Assembly (NCBI RefSeq): GCF_003570925.1
Contig: NZ_QXIS01000020.1
Location: 1 to 58,998 of the forward strand
Direction of reading: 5' to 3'
Source of the DNA: Candidatus Cryosericum terrychapinii
Lineage (GTDB): Bacteria; Caldisericota; Caldisericia; Cryosericales; Cryosericaceae
Length of the DNA stretch: 58,998 nt
The position numbers and the translations under genes were made by a program. Below the pieces are notes generated by a model. It saw only the letters and a list, made by a program, of their open reading frames with translations. It ran no database searches and had not been told where the DNA came from. Positions 41,090 to 49,297 of this stretch are shown here, piece after piece. Numbering within the stretch: the stretch's first letter is position 1; every line of letters starts with the position of its first letter.

Positions 41090-41119
41090 CGAGTACCACA
41101 TTTTGCCTGGAGAGTGGAT

Positions 41120-41482
41120 ATGACTGATATAAAAGGTAACGTCGTTCTCAGCAGGAACGCGATGGAAGAAATCCTCCGGCTGGCTACCCTGAATGTCTAC
41201 GGCGTGACAGGACTGGCTCCCGTCACGTTCGCCGAACGCTTCACCCGCGCTCTTGCGCTTCCATCGAGACCGAAGGGTGTCGATGCTCAGATCAGAAAGG
41301 ACGGCACAATCGTGGTGACCGTTCATGTTCGGCTCCAGTATGGTGTTCGCGTTTCCGAAGTCGCCCGTACCATTGCATCACAGGTTCGCTATGTCTTCTG
41401 CAGCATGACGGGGATTGCACAGGAGAGAGTCGAGCTGAATGTCGTGGTCTGGTCCATTCGCGTCGAACACGAAAACGAATAG
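41120..41482 (+). CDS. Asp23/Gls24 family protein
   Basis: 120 residues of the Asp23 fold (MTDIKGNVVLSRNAMEEILR, YGVTGLAP, GTIVVTVHVRLQYGVRVSEV, RYVFCSMTGIAQERVELNVV). Asp23-type proteins bind the membrane or nucleoid and act in envelope stress; the one preceding fakA (YloU type) is conserved but poorly understood. The ATG at 41120 has GGAG 7 bases upstream; a GTG two codons earlier is less likely. First gene of the operon with fakA, as in Firmicutes. Confidence 0.88.
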   Translation: MTDIKGNVVLSRNAMEEILRLATLNVYGVTGLAPVTFAERFTRALALPSRPKGVDAQIRKDGTIVVTVHVRLQYGVRVSEVARTIASQVRYVFCSMTGIAQERVELNVVVWSIRVEHENE

Positions 41483-41502
41483 CAGCACCCCCGGAGGATA
41501 TC

Positions 41503-43140
41503 TTGAAGGAAATTGGTTACAGTGAGCTTGAGGCGCTGTTCACGGCTGCTCTCGCCAGCCTCGAATCCCGCAAAGCCTTTATCAACAGCCTGAACGTTTT
41601 TCCCGTGCCCGACGGAGACACCGGCACGAACATGTCCCTCACCCTCCGGACTGCTCTGGAAGAAGTCCAGAAGAGCCAGCCCAAATCCATGAAAGAGTTC
41701 GTCTCGACGTTGTCCGCCGGATCCCTTATCGGGGCGCGTGGAAACTCAGGCGTCATCCTGTCACAGATTATCCGCGGCATGGCAACAGCAGCTGACAGCA
41801 AGCCGCTGCTGACGACGACAGATTTCACGCAGATGCTCACCAAAGCGTCCGAGGTAGCATACAAGGCGGTGGTCACGCCTGTAGAAGGAACCATCCTGAC
41901 CGTTGTCAGACGCATGGCCGAGAGTGCGGCCGGGCTGCACCAGGAAGACTACACAGATTACCTGGCCGAGGTCATCAGGACAGGAAGACAAGCGGTCAAT
42001 GAGACGACGGGGCAGCTCGCCGCACTGGCAGAAGCCCATGTTGTGGATGCCGGGGCCGAGGGTCTCGTAACGCTCCTGGAAGGTATGTTGATGAGCCTCC
42101 GGGGTGAGTCGGTTGCCTCGGAGAAACTGACGCTGGAGGATGAGCCAGAGGAGCATGTCGGTCCTCGGGACCTGACGTACCGCTATGACACTGTGATCCT
42201 GGTGGCTTCCGACACGCTGCCGGAAAGCGAAGTCCGCGCAAAACTGACCGAACGTGGCGACAGCCTTGTCATGGCCTCGGCGGGCGGCCTGACCAAGATC
42301 CATGTCCACACTAACGAGCCATACGACGCCATCCAATACCTCATGAAGTTCGCCCCGATACGGGAGGGCCGCATCGAGGACATGCAATACCAGGCAAACG
42401 AGTATGCCAGCGGTCCGGCATCCGGAGCGGGTTCTTCCTCAAAGCCACTCGCTTCGACGGAGGGCTGCGCTGACGACAACGTGCAGCGTGCATACGTCGT
42501 CGTTTCTCCGGGACCTGGATTTGACGAGATTTTCCGCAAACTTGGAGCGCAGATCATTGTAGGCGGCGGCGACACGATGAATCCGCCGACTGAGGCTTTC
42601 CTGGGTCCCATCAAGGCGTGCAAGGCCAAATCCTTCATCATTTTCCCTAACAACAAGAATATCACCATGGCCGCACAACAGGCCGCCGGCCTCATCGACA
42701 AGGACGTGCAAGTGTTGAACGCTCGCCACCCGGTGCAGGCTATCAGTGCGCTGGTCCAGCTGGCTTCCTGTGGTCCCGACGACGACTATATGGCAGTCGC
42801 AAACCAAGCTATTGATGCGACAGACTTCTTTGCGGTCACGCGTGCAACCAGGAATGCTACGGTCTCTGGAATGTTAGTACACGAGGGCGACTGCATGCTG
42901 CTCGTGGATGACAAGCTTGTGGGCCTTGGACAGTCGGTCGAGGGAGCGCTGGTGCACCTCAGCGAGTCCCCCATCGCCTGGCACGACAAGTCTCTGATAT
43001 CAGTTTACCGGGGCGTCGACTTTGCTGAGGCATCGTTCGACGCGGTCGTTGCGACGTTGACCCAGCAATTCCCTGACCTTGAGATTCAGTCTTACTATGG
43101 AGGGCAGGCTTTCTACGGCGTCGTGGGGTCGGTCGAGTAA
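41503..43140 (+). CDS. fakA: DAK2-domain fatty acid kinase FakA-like protein
   Basis: Kinase subunit phosphorylating fatty acids carried by a FakB protein, feeding exogenous fatty acids into phospholipid synthesis. 545 residues. The N-terminal Dak2 domain (1-200) has the Mg-ATP site NVFPVPDGDTGTNMSLTLR, SLIGARGNSGVILSQIIRG and VDAGAEGLVTLLEG. The middle and C-terminal FakB-contacting regions have GDSLVMASAGGLTKIHVHTN, VGGGDTMNPPTEAFLGPIKA and FPNNKNITMAAQQAA. The start is TTG with GGAGG 5 bases upstream. No fakB is in the window. Confidence 0.9.
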   Translation: MKEIGYSELEALFTAALASLESRKAFINSLNVFPVPDGDTGTNMSLTLRTALEEVQKSQPKSMKEFVSTLSAGSLIGARGNSGVILSQIIRGMATAADSKPLLTTTDFTQMLTKASEVAYKAVVTPVEGTILTVVRRMAESAAGLHQEDYTDYLAEVIRTGRQAVNETTGQLAALAEAHVVDAGAEGLVTLLEGMLMSLRGESVASEKLTLEDEPEEHVGPRDLTYRYDTVILVASDTLPESEVRAKLTERGDSLVMASAGGLTKIHVHTNEPYDAIQYLMKFAPIREGRIEDMQYQANEYASGPASGAGSSSKPLASTEGCADDNVQRAYVVVSPGPGFDEIFRKLGAQIIVGGGDTMNPPTEAFLGPIKACKAKSFIIFPNNKNITMAAQQAAGLIDKDVQVLNARHPVQAISALVQLASCGPDDDYMAVANQAIDATDFFAVTRATRNATVSGMLVHEGDCMLLVDDKLVGLGQSVEGALVHLSESPIAWHDKSLISVYRGVDFAEASFDAVVATLTQQFPDLEIQSYYGGQAFYGVVGSVE

Positions 43141-43973
43141 TGGACAGCGCTCAGCTGAGACAACAGGTGGCCATCGCCGTCGAGAGCCTGATATGGCGTA
43201 TCGGTCAGTCGTACGAGTTTACTGTCGTCCTCGGATCTGGTCTGTCGAGCTTCGTGGACCGGATGGATGGGCAGATGATCGTTCCCTACGCCGAGATTCC
43301 GGGGTTCCCCGTGTCAACGGTCAAGGGACATACCAGCGAGCTTGTTGCGGGGAGCATCGGTGGGCACAGAGTGTTGTGTTTTGCGGGTCGCTTTCACTAC
43401 TACGAGGGCTACGACGCTGCCACGGTGACCATCCCTGTCCGGGTTGCCCAAGCTCTGGGTGTCCGTACCGCCCTCTTCACGAATGCAGCCGGCGGCATTG
43501 CGGATCGTCTGCGACTGGGGGACCTTATGGTCATCGAAGACCATCTCAACCTGCTTACCGCAGACAGCCCGCTTCGAGGTCTCGCAGATGAGGTCTTCGG
43601 CTCCAAATTCGTGAACATGTACGCTGCGTATGACCCCACGGTCACCCGAGCGCTCAAATCGGTAGGCGAACGTCGTTCTCTGCCGATTGCGTGCGGCGTC
43701 TATGCAGCGCTGTCCGGGCCTCAGTTCGAGACCCGTGCAGAGATTCGAATGCTGCGGATCCTGGGAGCTGATGCGGTCGGCATGTCCACGATTCCCGAGG
43801 TGATTGTGGCAAACCAGGCAGGCATGCGCGTTGGCGCCGTCTCGGTCATTACCGACCTTGCGACCGATACGGTCACCGAGCTGAGCCATGACCAGGTGCT
43901 CGCCACGGCGCGACGTGCCGATGAACACTTGGCAGAGTTGCTGACCGGTGTCATCGAGGGAGCCGATTGGTGA
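43140..43973 (+). CDS. punA: Purine nucleoside phosphorylase
   Basis: Phosphorolysis of purine (deoxy)nucleosides to base and (deoxy)ribose-1-phosphate. 277 residues of the trimeric type: VVLGSGLSSFVDRM, FAGRFHYYEGYDAATVTIPV, LFTNAAGGIADRLRLGDLMV, and AALSGPQFETRAEIRMLRIL with GADAVGMSTIPEVIVA. The ATG shares one base with the fakA stop (TAATG). Confidence 0.93.
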   Translation: MDSAQLRQQVAIAVESLIWRIGQSYEFTVVLGSGLSSFVDRMDGQMIVPYAEIPGFPVSTVKGHTSELVAGSIGGHRVLCFAGRFHYYEGYDAATVTIPVRVAQALGVRTALFTNAAGGIADRLRLGDLMVIEDHLNLLTADSPLRGLADEVFGSKFVNMYAAYDPTVTRALKSVGERRSLPIACGVYAALSGPQFETRAEIRMLRILGADAVGMSTIPEVIVANQAGMRVGAVSVITDLATDTVTELSHDQVLATARRADEHLAELLTGVIEGADW

Positions 43974-45313
43974 ACAGGAACTTCGCAGAACTTATCCAGC
44001 AGAAGAAGTCCGCCGGCGAACTCTCGGAAGAAGATATCTCGTGGTGGATTGATGGTCTTGTGAGTGGCTCCATTCCCGACTACCAGACGTCGGCAATGCT
44101 CATGGCCATCTATTTCAAAGGGATGAATGCACATGAGACCTCCTGGCTCACGCATTGCGTCAGCACCAGCGGAGATGTCATCGACCTCTCTTCGCTGAAG
44201 GGAGTGAAGTGCGACAAGCACTCATCGGGGGGTGTCGCCGACACAGTGTCCATCCCCCTCATCGCTATTGCCGCAAGCTGTGGTGCCGTGATGCCCAAAA
44301 TGTCTGGAAGGGGCCTTGGCCACTCCGGCGGGACAATTGACAAGCTTGAGTCGATTCCGGGTTTCGACGTGAACCTGACACCGCTGGCGTTCATGGAGAT
44401 CGTCAACCGTCTAGGTGGAGCCATCATGGCTCAGACCGGCGATGTAGCCGTGGCCGACAAGAAGTTGTACGCCCTCCGTGACGTGACGGCAACGGTGGAC
44501 TCTGTGCCTCTTATCGCGTCCAGCATCATGGGCAAGAAGCTGGCGTCTGGTGCCGACGTGATCGTCCTCGACGTGAAGTGGGGTTCCGGAGCTTTCATGA
44601 CGGGCAAGGCGGAGGCCATCGAACTGGCGAAGACCATGGTTGGCATAGGAGAGGACAATGACAAGACGACAGTTGCCTATGTGACGGACATGAATGAGCC
44701 GCTGGGCAACGCCGTTGGAAATGCCCTCGAGATCGTCGAGGCCGTCCAGATCCTCAAGGGGGGTGGACCAGCCAAGCTTCTCGACGTCATTCTTACACTC
44801 TGCGACGAGATCCTCATGCAAAGCGGGATCGTTCAGAAGCGCGAAGACGCCCGAACAATGGCCCTGAACGCCATCGCGAGCGGGAATGCGCTACAACGCT
44901 TTGCCGATATCGTCAGGGCGCAGCGAGGTGACCCCGCATTCATCGACCGGCCCGAGGTTCTGCCACAAGCCGCGGTCAGGCTGCCGGTCTATGCTCCGCG
45001 CAGTGGATTCGTCACGAGCATCGATGCGAGAGGCATTGGGCTGGCCGCCATGCACCTCGGTGCAGGGCGTCGAACAAAGGAAGACGCCATCGATCTGGCC
45101 GTCGGCCTCGTGCTGGACGTCAAGACCGGCGATACAGTGAGTGCTGGACACCAGATTGCGACCGTTTACGCACGCACAGACGACGACGCACGCACGTGCG
45201 AACAGGAGATTCTGGGGACCATCGTCGTCGGGGAAGCGTCCGTCGCCCCGTGGCAGACCGTCGTGGCAAAGATCAGCCGCGCGGACGGTGTGGTGACGTA
45301 CGAGCATTCGTGA
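43970..45313 (+). CDS. pdp: Pyrimidine-nucleoside phosphorylase
   Basis: Phosphorolysis of thymidine and uridine. 447 residues: helical domain QKKSAGELSEEDISWWIDG, phosphate-binding signature CDKHSSGGVADTVSIPLIAI, SGRGLGHSGGTIDKLESIPG, LYALRDVTATVDSVPLIASS and DVKWGSGAFM. The C-terminal Py-np domain includes YAPRSGFVTSIDARGIGLAA. The GTG at 43970 overlaps the punA stop (GTGA). Its product would enter the pentose pool through DeoB, encoded at 57056-58219. Confidence 0.93.
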   Translation: MNRNFAELIQQKKSAGELSEEDISWWIDGLVSGSIPDYQTSAMLMAIYFKGMNAHETSWLTHCVSTSGDVIDLSSLKGVKCDKHSSGGVADTVSIPLIAIAASCGAVMPKMSGRGLGHSGGTIDKLESIPGFDVNLTPLAFMEIVNRLGGAIMAQTGDVAVADKKLYALRDVTATVDSVPLIASSIMGKKLASGADVIVLDVKWGSGAFMTGKAEAIELAKTMVGIGEDNDKTTVAYVTDMNEPLGNAVGNALEIVEAVQILKGGGPAKLLDVILTLCDEILMQSGIVQKREDARTMALNAIASGNALQRFADIVRAQRGDPAFIDRPEVLPQAAVRLPVYAPRSGFVTSIDARGIGLAAMHLGAGRRTKEDAIDLAVGLVLDVKTGDTVSAGHQIATVYARTDDDARTCEQEILGTIVVGEASVAPWQTVVAKISRADGVVTYEHS

Positions 45314-47916
45314 AAACGGTTATTCTCGGCCATGCAGGTGCTGACTTTGACTGTGTAGCCTCGATGGCTGGACTGTCCCGGTTGTATGCCGGGGCCGTCC
45401 CAGTGTTGCCCGGGTCCCTCGAGCCAAACGTGGAGGAGTTCCTTCGGCTCTATGAGGGACGTTTTCGTTTTGTACGCATACCTGCACCGGTCTTGCTGAA
45501 AGAAGACATTGGGACAGTCATCCTGGCCGACACAATTGTCGCAGCCCGTCTCGGTGAGTACAAACAGGTCCTCTCGCTCCCGGGGTTGAGGCTGGTCGCG
45601 TATGACCATCATGAACCAAACTCCGCGAGCCTGGCACATATTGACGAGGGACATATCCGGAAGTGTGGAGCGACCGCATCGCTTGTGACTGCAGCGCTCC
45701 GCGGGCAGCTGGTTCCCGTGAACCCGGACGAGGCCACACTTCTTGCACTTGGCATCTATGAGGATACGGGCTCGCTGTTGTTCCCCGAGACGACAGCATT
45801 CGACGTCGAACAGGCAGCCTATCTGCTCAAGGCGGGGGCGAGTCTTTCCATGGTCGCCCGCTATGGCATTACCTACCTGGCTCCGGAGCAGCAAACGGCT
45901 CTCGAGAACGCGCTGAACAGTGCACAGGTCAGGACAGTGGCTGGAGCACAGATAGTTTTTGCCATCGTGCATGCAGAGCGGAACGTTGGCAACCTCTCAG
46001 TCATCGTGCACCGGCTGGCTCAGATCATCAAGGCAGAAGCGTTGTTTCTCATCTACCAGACTCCCCAGGCACTCTACGTTCTGGGGCGCAGTGATCGCCT
46101 GCTCAACGTCGCAGAGTTGCTCGCTCCTCTGGGGGGAGCAGGTCGGATTCATGCGGCAGCATCCATTCTGCGAGACGGAACATCCGCTGAAACTGCACAG
46201 GAGCACATTGTATCCGCGATAGCCGCGAGGCATACTCAGTGGCACCAGGTCGTTCGCGATATCTTGACGCCCCATCCCGCAACAGTCTCTCAGGACCTGT
46301 CTGCCGAAGAAGCCCTGCACATGATGGTGAATCTTGGGTTCTCCGTGTTGCCGGTCGAACGTGATGGTCGAATTGTCGGCGTCGTGTCCAAGAAAGCTCT
46401 CGAGAAGACTTCCCTCATGCGACTCCAGCAGAAGCCTGTGCATTACTTCCTGAATACGCGCATTCCAGCCGTCCCCCTCAGCGCAACCGTCGAAGAGCTC
46501 ATACAGGCCTTCGGTACGTACAACACAGGCCTCCTGCTGGTCATGGAACAGGACCGTCTTCTTGGCGTGGTGTCGAGATCCGACGTCCTGCGCTATCTCA
46601 ACAGCACGGCACATCCACAGAGCGTCGTCGGTACACCAGGCGTGCGGGTCATCGCGCGTTCCGATCTCGATCGCCTAGGCGGAACCGACACGGCAGCAAC
46701 ACTGGGCAGAATCGGCCAGATTGGGGATGCCGAGGAAAACCGCGCCTATCTGGTCGGTGGCTCAGTACGCGACGTCCTCCTCGGCAGGCCTCCCAACGAC
46801 CTGGACATCGTCACGGAGAAAGATGTCTCGGGCGTTGCCGCGGCAGTCGCCACGTCCTTCGACACCCACGTGGTCTCCTATGGACGCTTCATGACGCACA
46901 AGGTCCGTATCCGAGAGCGGGAGTACGATTTTGCTGCTGCTCGCCTCGAGTACTACGACTTTCCAGGCTCGTTGCCCACCGTCGCCCCTGCATCATTGAT
47001 GAAGGATCTGCTGAGGAGAGACTTCACTGTGAATGCTCTTGCCATGTCCCTCTCAGAGAGCGATTTCGGCACCATCGTCGACGCCACCGGAGGGCTGAAG
47101 GACCTCGAAGCTCGAACCATCCGGATGACATATTCCGACAGCTTCATCGAGGACCCCGCGCGAATACTTCGTGCCGTGGCAGCCCAGACACGTCTGGGCT
47201 TTATCCTCGAGGACGGCACCCGTGAGAAGGCAAGGGAGGCCCTTAAGCTCGGGCTCCTGAACGTCCGCCGCAACAAACGTGCGCAGGACGAGTTCAAGGA
47301 GCTGCTGTCGGGAGGCAGGGGCGTCTCATGCATCAACACGCTTTGCCAACTCGGATGCGGACTCATTGGTCTTCCACTGGTTCCGCCGCGGGCTGCGAAA
47401 CTCCGACTCCTGTCCGCCCTCGAGCAGGGTTTCCACCCGGCCGCGAACGGCCTGGACGCTCCTCCGTGGGTTGCGCCGCTTCTCGTGTGGCTCGGTAACA
47501 TTCCTTCTGGGGAATTGCAGGAGGTCCTCAAGGACTTCGGATTGAGCGACCGGCTGGCAACGGCATGCCGGTCATGGCAGCGAAAGGAACGGGCACTGCG
47601 CCGCCTTCTCGAGCAAGGTTCATGTAAAGTGAGCGCTGCAGCCGGGCAGCTCGAGGGGATTCCCTTGCCCATTCTCTCGATCCTGGAGGCCCATCTTTCC
47701 ACAACGGAGACCTCCGGGGCCCGGAACTTCCTCATGACAGTCCTTTCACGCATGGGCGAGTCGCCACTGGTCTCAGGTGAGGACGTCGTGAGCCTTGGCA
47801 TTCCAGAGGGACGACAGGTCGGACTGTCTCTCGACCAGGTCCGATGCCTCCAGCTGGACGGTATGATCAACTCCAGGGAGGATGCTGTCGCGTATCTGTG
47901 CGCGTCGAAAGGTTGA
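45310..47916 (+). CDS. DHH-CBS-polynucleotide nucleotidyltransferase fusion (CCA- or poly(A)-adding type)
   Basis: 868 residues in one chain. (1) DHH phosphoesterase, about 1-290: LGHAGADFDCVASMAGLSR, ILADTIV, AYDHHEPNSA (DHH at 99-101) and a DHHA1-like end. (2) Two CBS motifs, about 310-440: FSVLPVERDGRIVGVVSKKA, GLLLVMEQDRLLGVVSRSDV. (3) Class II nucleotidyltransferase head from about 478: YLVGGSVRDVLLGRPPNDLD (G-G-S-V-R-D and D-x-D), LLRRDFTVNALAMS, FIEDPARILRAVA. Similar fusions occur in Aquifex- and Thermotoga-type bacteria, sometimes splitting A-adding from CC-adding. All tRNAs here encode CCA, so repair or RNA tailing is likelier than obligatory CCA addition. GTG start overlaps the pdp stop (GTGA). 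Confidence 0.9.
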   Translation: MKTVILGHAGADFDCVASMAGLSRLYAGAVPVLPGSLEPNVEEFLRLYEGRFRFVRIPAPVLLKEDIGTVILADTIVAARLGEYKQVLSLPGLRLVAYDHHEPNSASLAHIDEGHIRKCGATASLVTAALRGQLVPVNPDEATLLALGIYEDTGSLLFPETTAFDVEQAAYLLKAGASLSMVARYGITYLAPEQQTALENALNSAQVRTVAGAQIVFAIVHAERNVGNLSVIVHRLAQIIKAEALFLIYQTPQALYVLGRSDRLLNVAELLAPLGGAGRIHAAASILRDGTSAETAQEHIVSAIAARHTQWHQVVRDILTPHPATVSQDLSAEEALHMMVNLGFSVLPVERDGRIVGVVSKKALEKTSLMRLQQKPVHYFLNTRIPAVPLSATVEELIQAFGTYNTGLLLVMEQDRLLGVVSRSDVLRYLNSTAHPQSVVGTPGVRVIARSDLDRLGGTDTAATLGRIGQIGDAEENRAYLVGGSVRDVLLGRPPNDLDIVTEKDVSGVAAAVATSFDTHVVSYGRFMTHKVRIREREYDFAAARLEYYDFPGSLPTVAPASLMKDLLRRDFTVNALAMSLSESDFGTIVDATGGLKDLEARTIRMTYSDSFIEDPARILRAVAAQTRLGFILEDGTREKAREALKLGLLNVRRNKRAQDEFKELLSGGRGVSCINTLCQLGCGLIGLPLVPPRAAKLRLLSALEQGFHPAANGLDAPPWVAPLLVWLGNIPSGELQEVLKDFGLSDRLATACRSWQRKERALRRLLEQGSCKVSAAAGQLEGIPLPILSILEAHLSTTETSGARNFLMTVLSRMGESPLVSGEDVVSLGIPEGRQVGLSLDQVRCLQLDGMINSREDAVAYLCASKG

Positions 47917-47940
47917 CGCACGGCCGTCCCCTCCTATAAT
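47913..47940 (+). promoter_or_regulatory. Promoter of the CAT-anticodon tRNA gene
   Basis: -35 TTGACG (47913-47918, containing the stop of the upstream gene) and perfect -10 TATAAT (47935-47940), 16-base spacer. The strongest promoter match in the window. Confidence 0.8.
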
Positions 47941-47981
47941 GACACTGGCGCAGGCCCTTTCATGACGTGCGCACAGCGCAG

Positions 47982-48056
47982 GGGCCCATAGCTCAACGGT
48001 AGAGCAGGTGGCTCATAACCACTTGGTTCTTGGTTCGAATCCAGGTGGGCCCACCA
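47982..48056 (+). tRNA. tRNA with anticodon CAT (Ile2 more likely than elongator Met)
   Basis: 75 bases including encoded CCA. Acceptor GGGCCCA/TGGGCCC; loop CTCATAA, anticodon CAT. C4-G69 and C5-G68 in the acceptor and the GCAGG...CTTGG context resemble E. coli tRNA-Ile2, whose C34 is changed to lysidine. Elongator Met cannot be excluded. Confidence 0.9.
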
Positions 48057-48086
48057 TGATGTCATAATTGTCGATGAGGTGTATTC

Positions 48087-48818
48087 ATGCTAATAGACAA
48101 GCTTTGGGAGCTTCAAGAACTTCAGTTGGACTATCGACGGAAGGAACGCCTTCTGGAGGAGTCGAACCTTTCTTCATTGCTGAGTCACAAGATCGACGAG
48201 ACGGAGCAGCAACTGGCCGGGTTACGTGAGCAGCTGGAAACGTTCAGAGCCGATGAGGTCAGGATCGGTGAGAAGCTGGATGATCTTTCGGCGAAGGTTC
48301 ACGAGGCCGGAGCCAAGCTCGGGAAAGAAGAAATGTCCGAGGACAAGGTCCAGAAACTCGAGGAGAAGATGAAGAAGCTGACCCTCGAGAAAGAAAAGGT
48401 CGAGGATGCGCAGGGGAGGAATTTCCACGACCGGCAAGACGTCGAGGATCAGACCAGAGCCTCGGAATTGCTGGCAGAAAAACTTCGCAAGGAGCTCGAA
48501 AGCATTCCACAGTTGAACGCAACCTCGAGAGCAGCGGTGAAGAAGTCCCTTCCGACCTTGCGCAAGGAGATCGAAAATCGCAAGGCGAAGTTGCCGCTCA
48601 AAGCCAAGCTTATTTTCGAAAGCCTTTCGGAGAAGTTCAGTGGAGCTCCTGTCGCAAGAGTGGCCAGTTCGACCTGTGACTACTGTCACGTGAGACTTCC
48701 CCAGAAGACATTGTTTAGTCTTCGCAATGTAGAGGGCAGGAGCGGTGATGCTGAAGAGCTTATCCGCTGCGAGATCTGCGGCAAGATCCTATACGCCGGC
48801 ATCAAAGACCGCGAATGA
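48087..48818 (+). CDS. Coiled-coil protein with C4-type zinc ribbon
   Basis: 243 residues: a long antiparallel coiled coil (about 5-180, highly charged, for example KVQKLEEKMKKLTLEKEKVE) and a C-terminal zinc ribbon with CDYC (about residue 200) and CEIC. This matches the widespread C4-type zinc ribbon family seen in Helicobacter HP0958 and actinobacterial homologues, linked there to RNA or flagellar functions but uncertain in general. Its last four codons and stop are the 5' arm of the rnpB P1 helix, so the gene and rnpB overlap by 11 bases. Confidence 0.85.
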   Translation: MLIDKLWELQELQLDYRRKERLLEESNLSSLLSHKIDETEQQLAGLREQLETFRADEVRIGEKLDDLSAKVHEAGAKLGKEEMSEDKVQKLEEKMKKLTLEKEKVEDAQGRNFHDRQDVEDQTRASELLAEKLRKELESIPQLNATSRAAVKKSLPTLRKEIENRKAKLPLKAKLIFESLSEKFSGAPVARVASSTCDYCHVRLPQKTLFSLRNVEGRSGDAEELIRCEICGKILYAGIKDRE

Positions 48819-49123
48819 GTCAGTCGCAGGCAGGAGATTTTCCTGCTTGAGGAAAGTCCGGGCTCCAAGAAGCGAGTTGCTCGGGAAACCCGAGTGGGGG
48901 TAACCCCAAGGAAAGCGCAACAGAAAATATACCGCCCCGCAAGGGGTAAGGGTGAAATGGCGGTGTAAGAGACCACCGGCAGACCAGCGATGGGCTGCGC
49001 ATTGCAAACCCCAACTGGAGCAAGACAAAATAGGAAGGCAAACAGGGCTGCTTCTCCCTGCCTTCGGGTATGTCGCTTAGATAAATGACTGACCACGACA
49101 GAACCTGGCTTATCATTCGCGGT
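48808..49123 (+). ncRNA. rnpB: RNase P RNA
   Basis: Catalytic RNA of RNase P, which trims tRNA 5' ends. Conserved blocks are GAGGAAAGTCCGGGCTCC (P3-P4 side), GTAACCCCAAGGAAAGCGCA, AACAGAAAATATACCGCC, GGGTGAAATGGCGGTGTAAG with AGACCACCGGC, and the closing AGATAAATGACTGACC ... ACAGAACCTGGCTTAT. The ends are set by a perfect 11-base P1 helix, ACCGCGAATGA (48808-48818) and TCATTCGCGGT (49113-49123). The 5' arm contains the stop codon of the upstream protein gene. A weak -10 (TATACG, 48790-48795) lies in that gene, otherwise rnpB is processed from its mRNA. Confidence 0.95.
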
Positions 49124-49275
49124 AAATGAAGAGACCCCGACCGTACTTCGGAAGGGGTCTCTGCGTTTGCAAGAACATGAAGAGACCCCGACCGTACTTC
49201 GGAAGGGGTCTCTGCGTTTGCAGGAACATGAAGAGACCCCGACCGTACTTCGGAAGGGGTCTCTTCATTTACCTC
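49124..49275. terminator. Three tandem 51-base hairpin terminator repeats
   Basis: The unit starting ATGAAGAGACCCCG begins at 49126, 49177 and 49228 (period 51). Each copy folds into GAGACCCC / GGGGTCTC with a 15-base loop that has an inner CCG/CGG pair. Copies 1 and 2 differ by a single base in the spacer (GCAAGAAC, GCAGGAAC). The outermost arms, TAAATGAAGAGACCCC of copy 1 and GGGGTCTCTTCATTTA of copy 3, are a perfect 16-base inverted pair, so one bidirectional terminator seems to have expanded from within. It lies between rnpB and the convergent tpiA. Confidence 0.8.
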
Positions 49276-49297
49276 ACGGACAGCGTGTGGCAGAGGG

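Noticed and set aside
40811-41326. 171-codon minus-strand frame covering rpmB
   Set aside because: The in-frame-shifted L28 protein (40831-41016) explains the region; the longer frame has no similarity and crosses the divergent promoters.
46953-47921. 322-codon minus-strand frame opposite the DHH-CBS-nucleotidyltransferase gene
   Set aside because: Ser/Arg-rich shadow; the plus-strand protein has all catalytic motifs in the same bases.
49124-49275. CRISPR array
   Set aside because: The three repeats are 51 bases with nearly identical spacers and fold into terminator hairpins; no cas gene is present. No other array-like region was seen.
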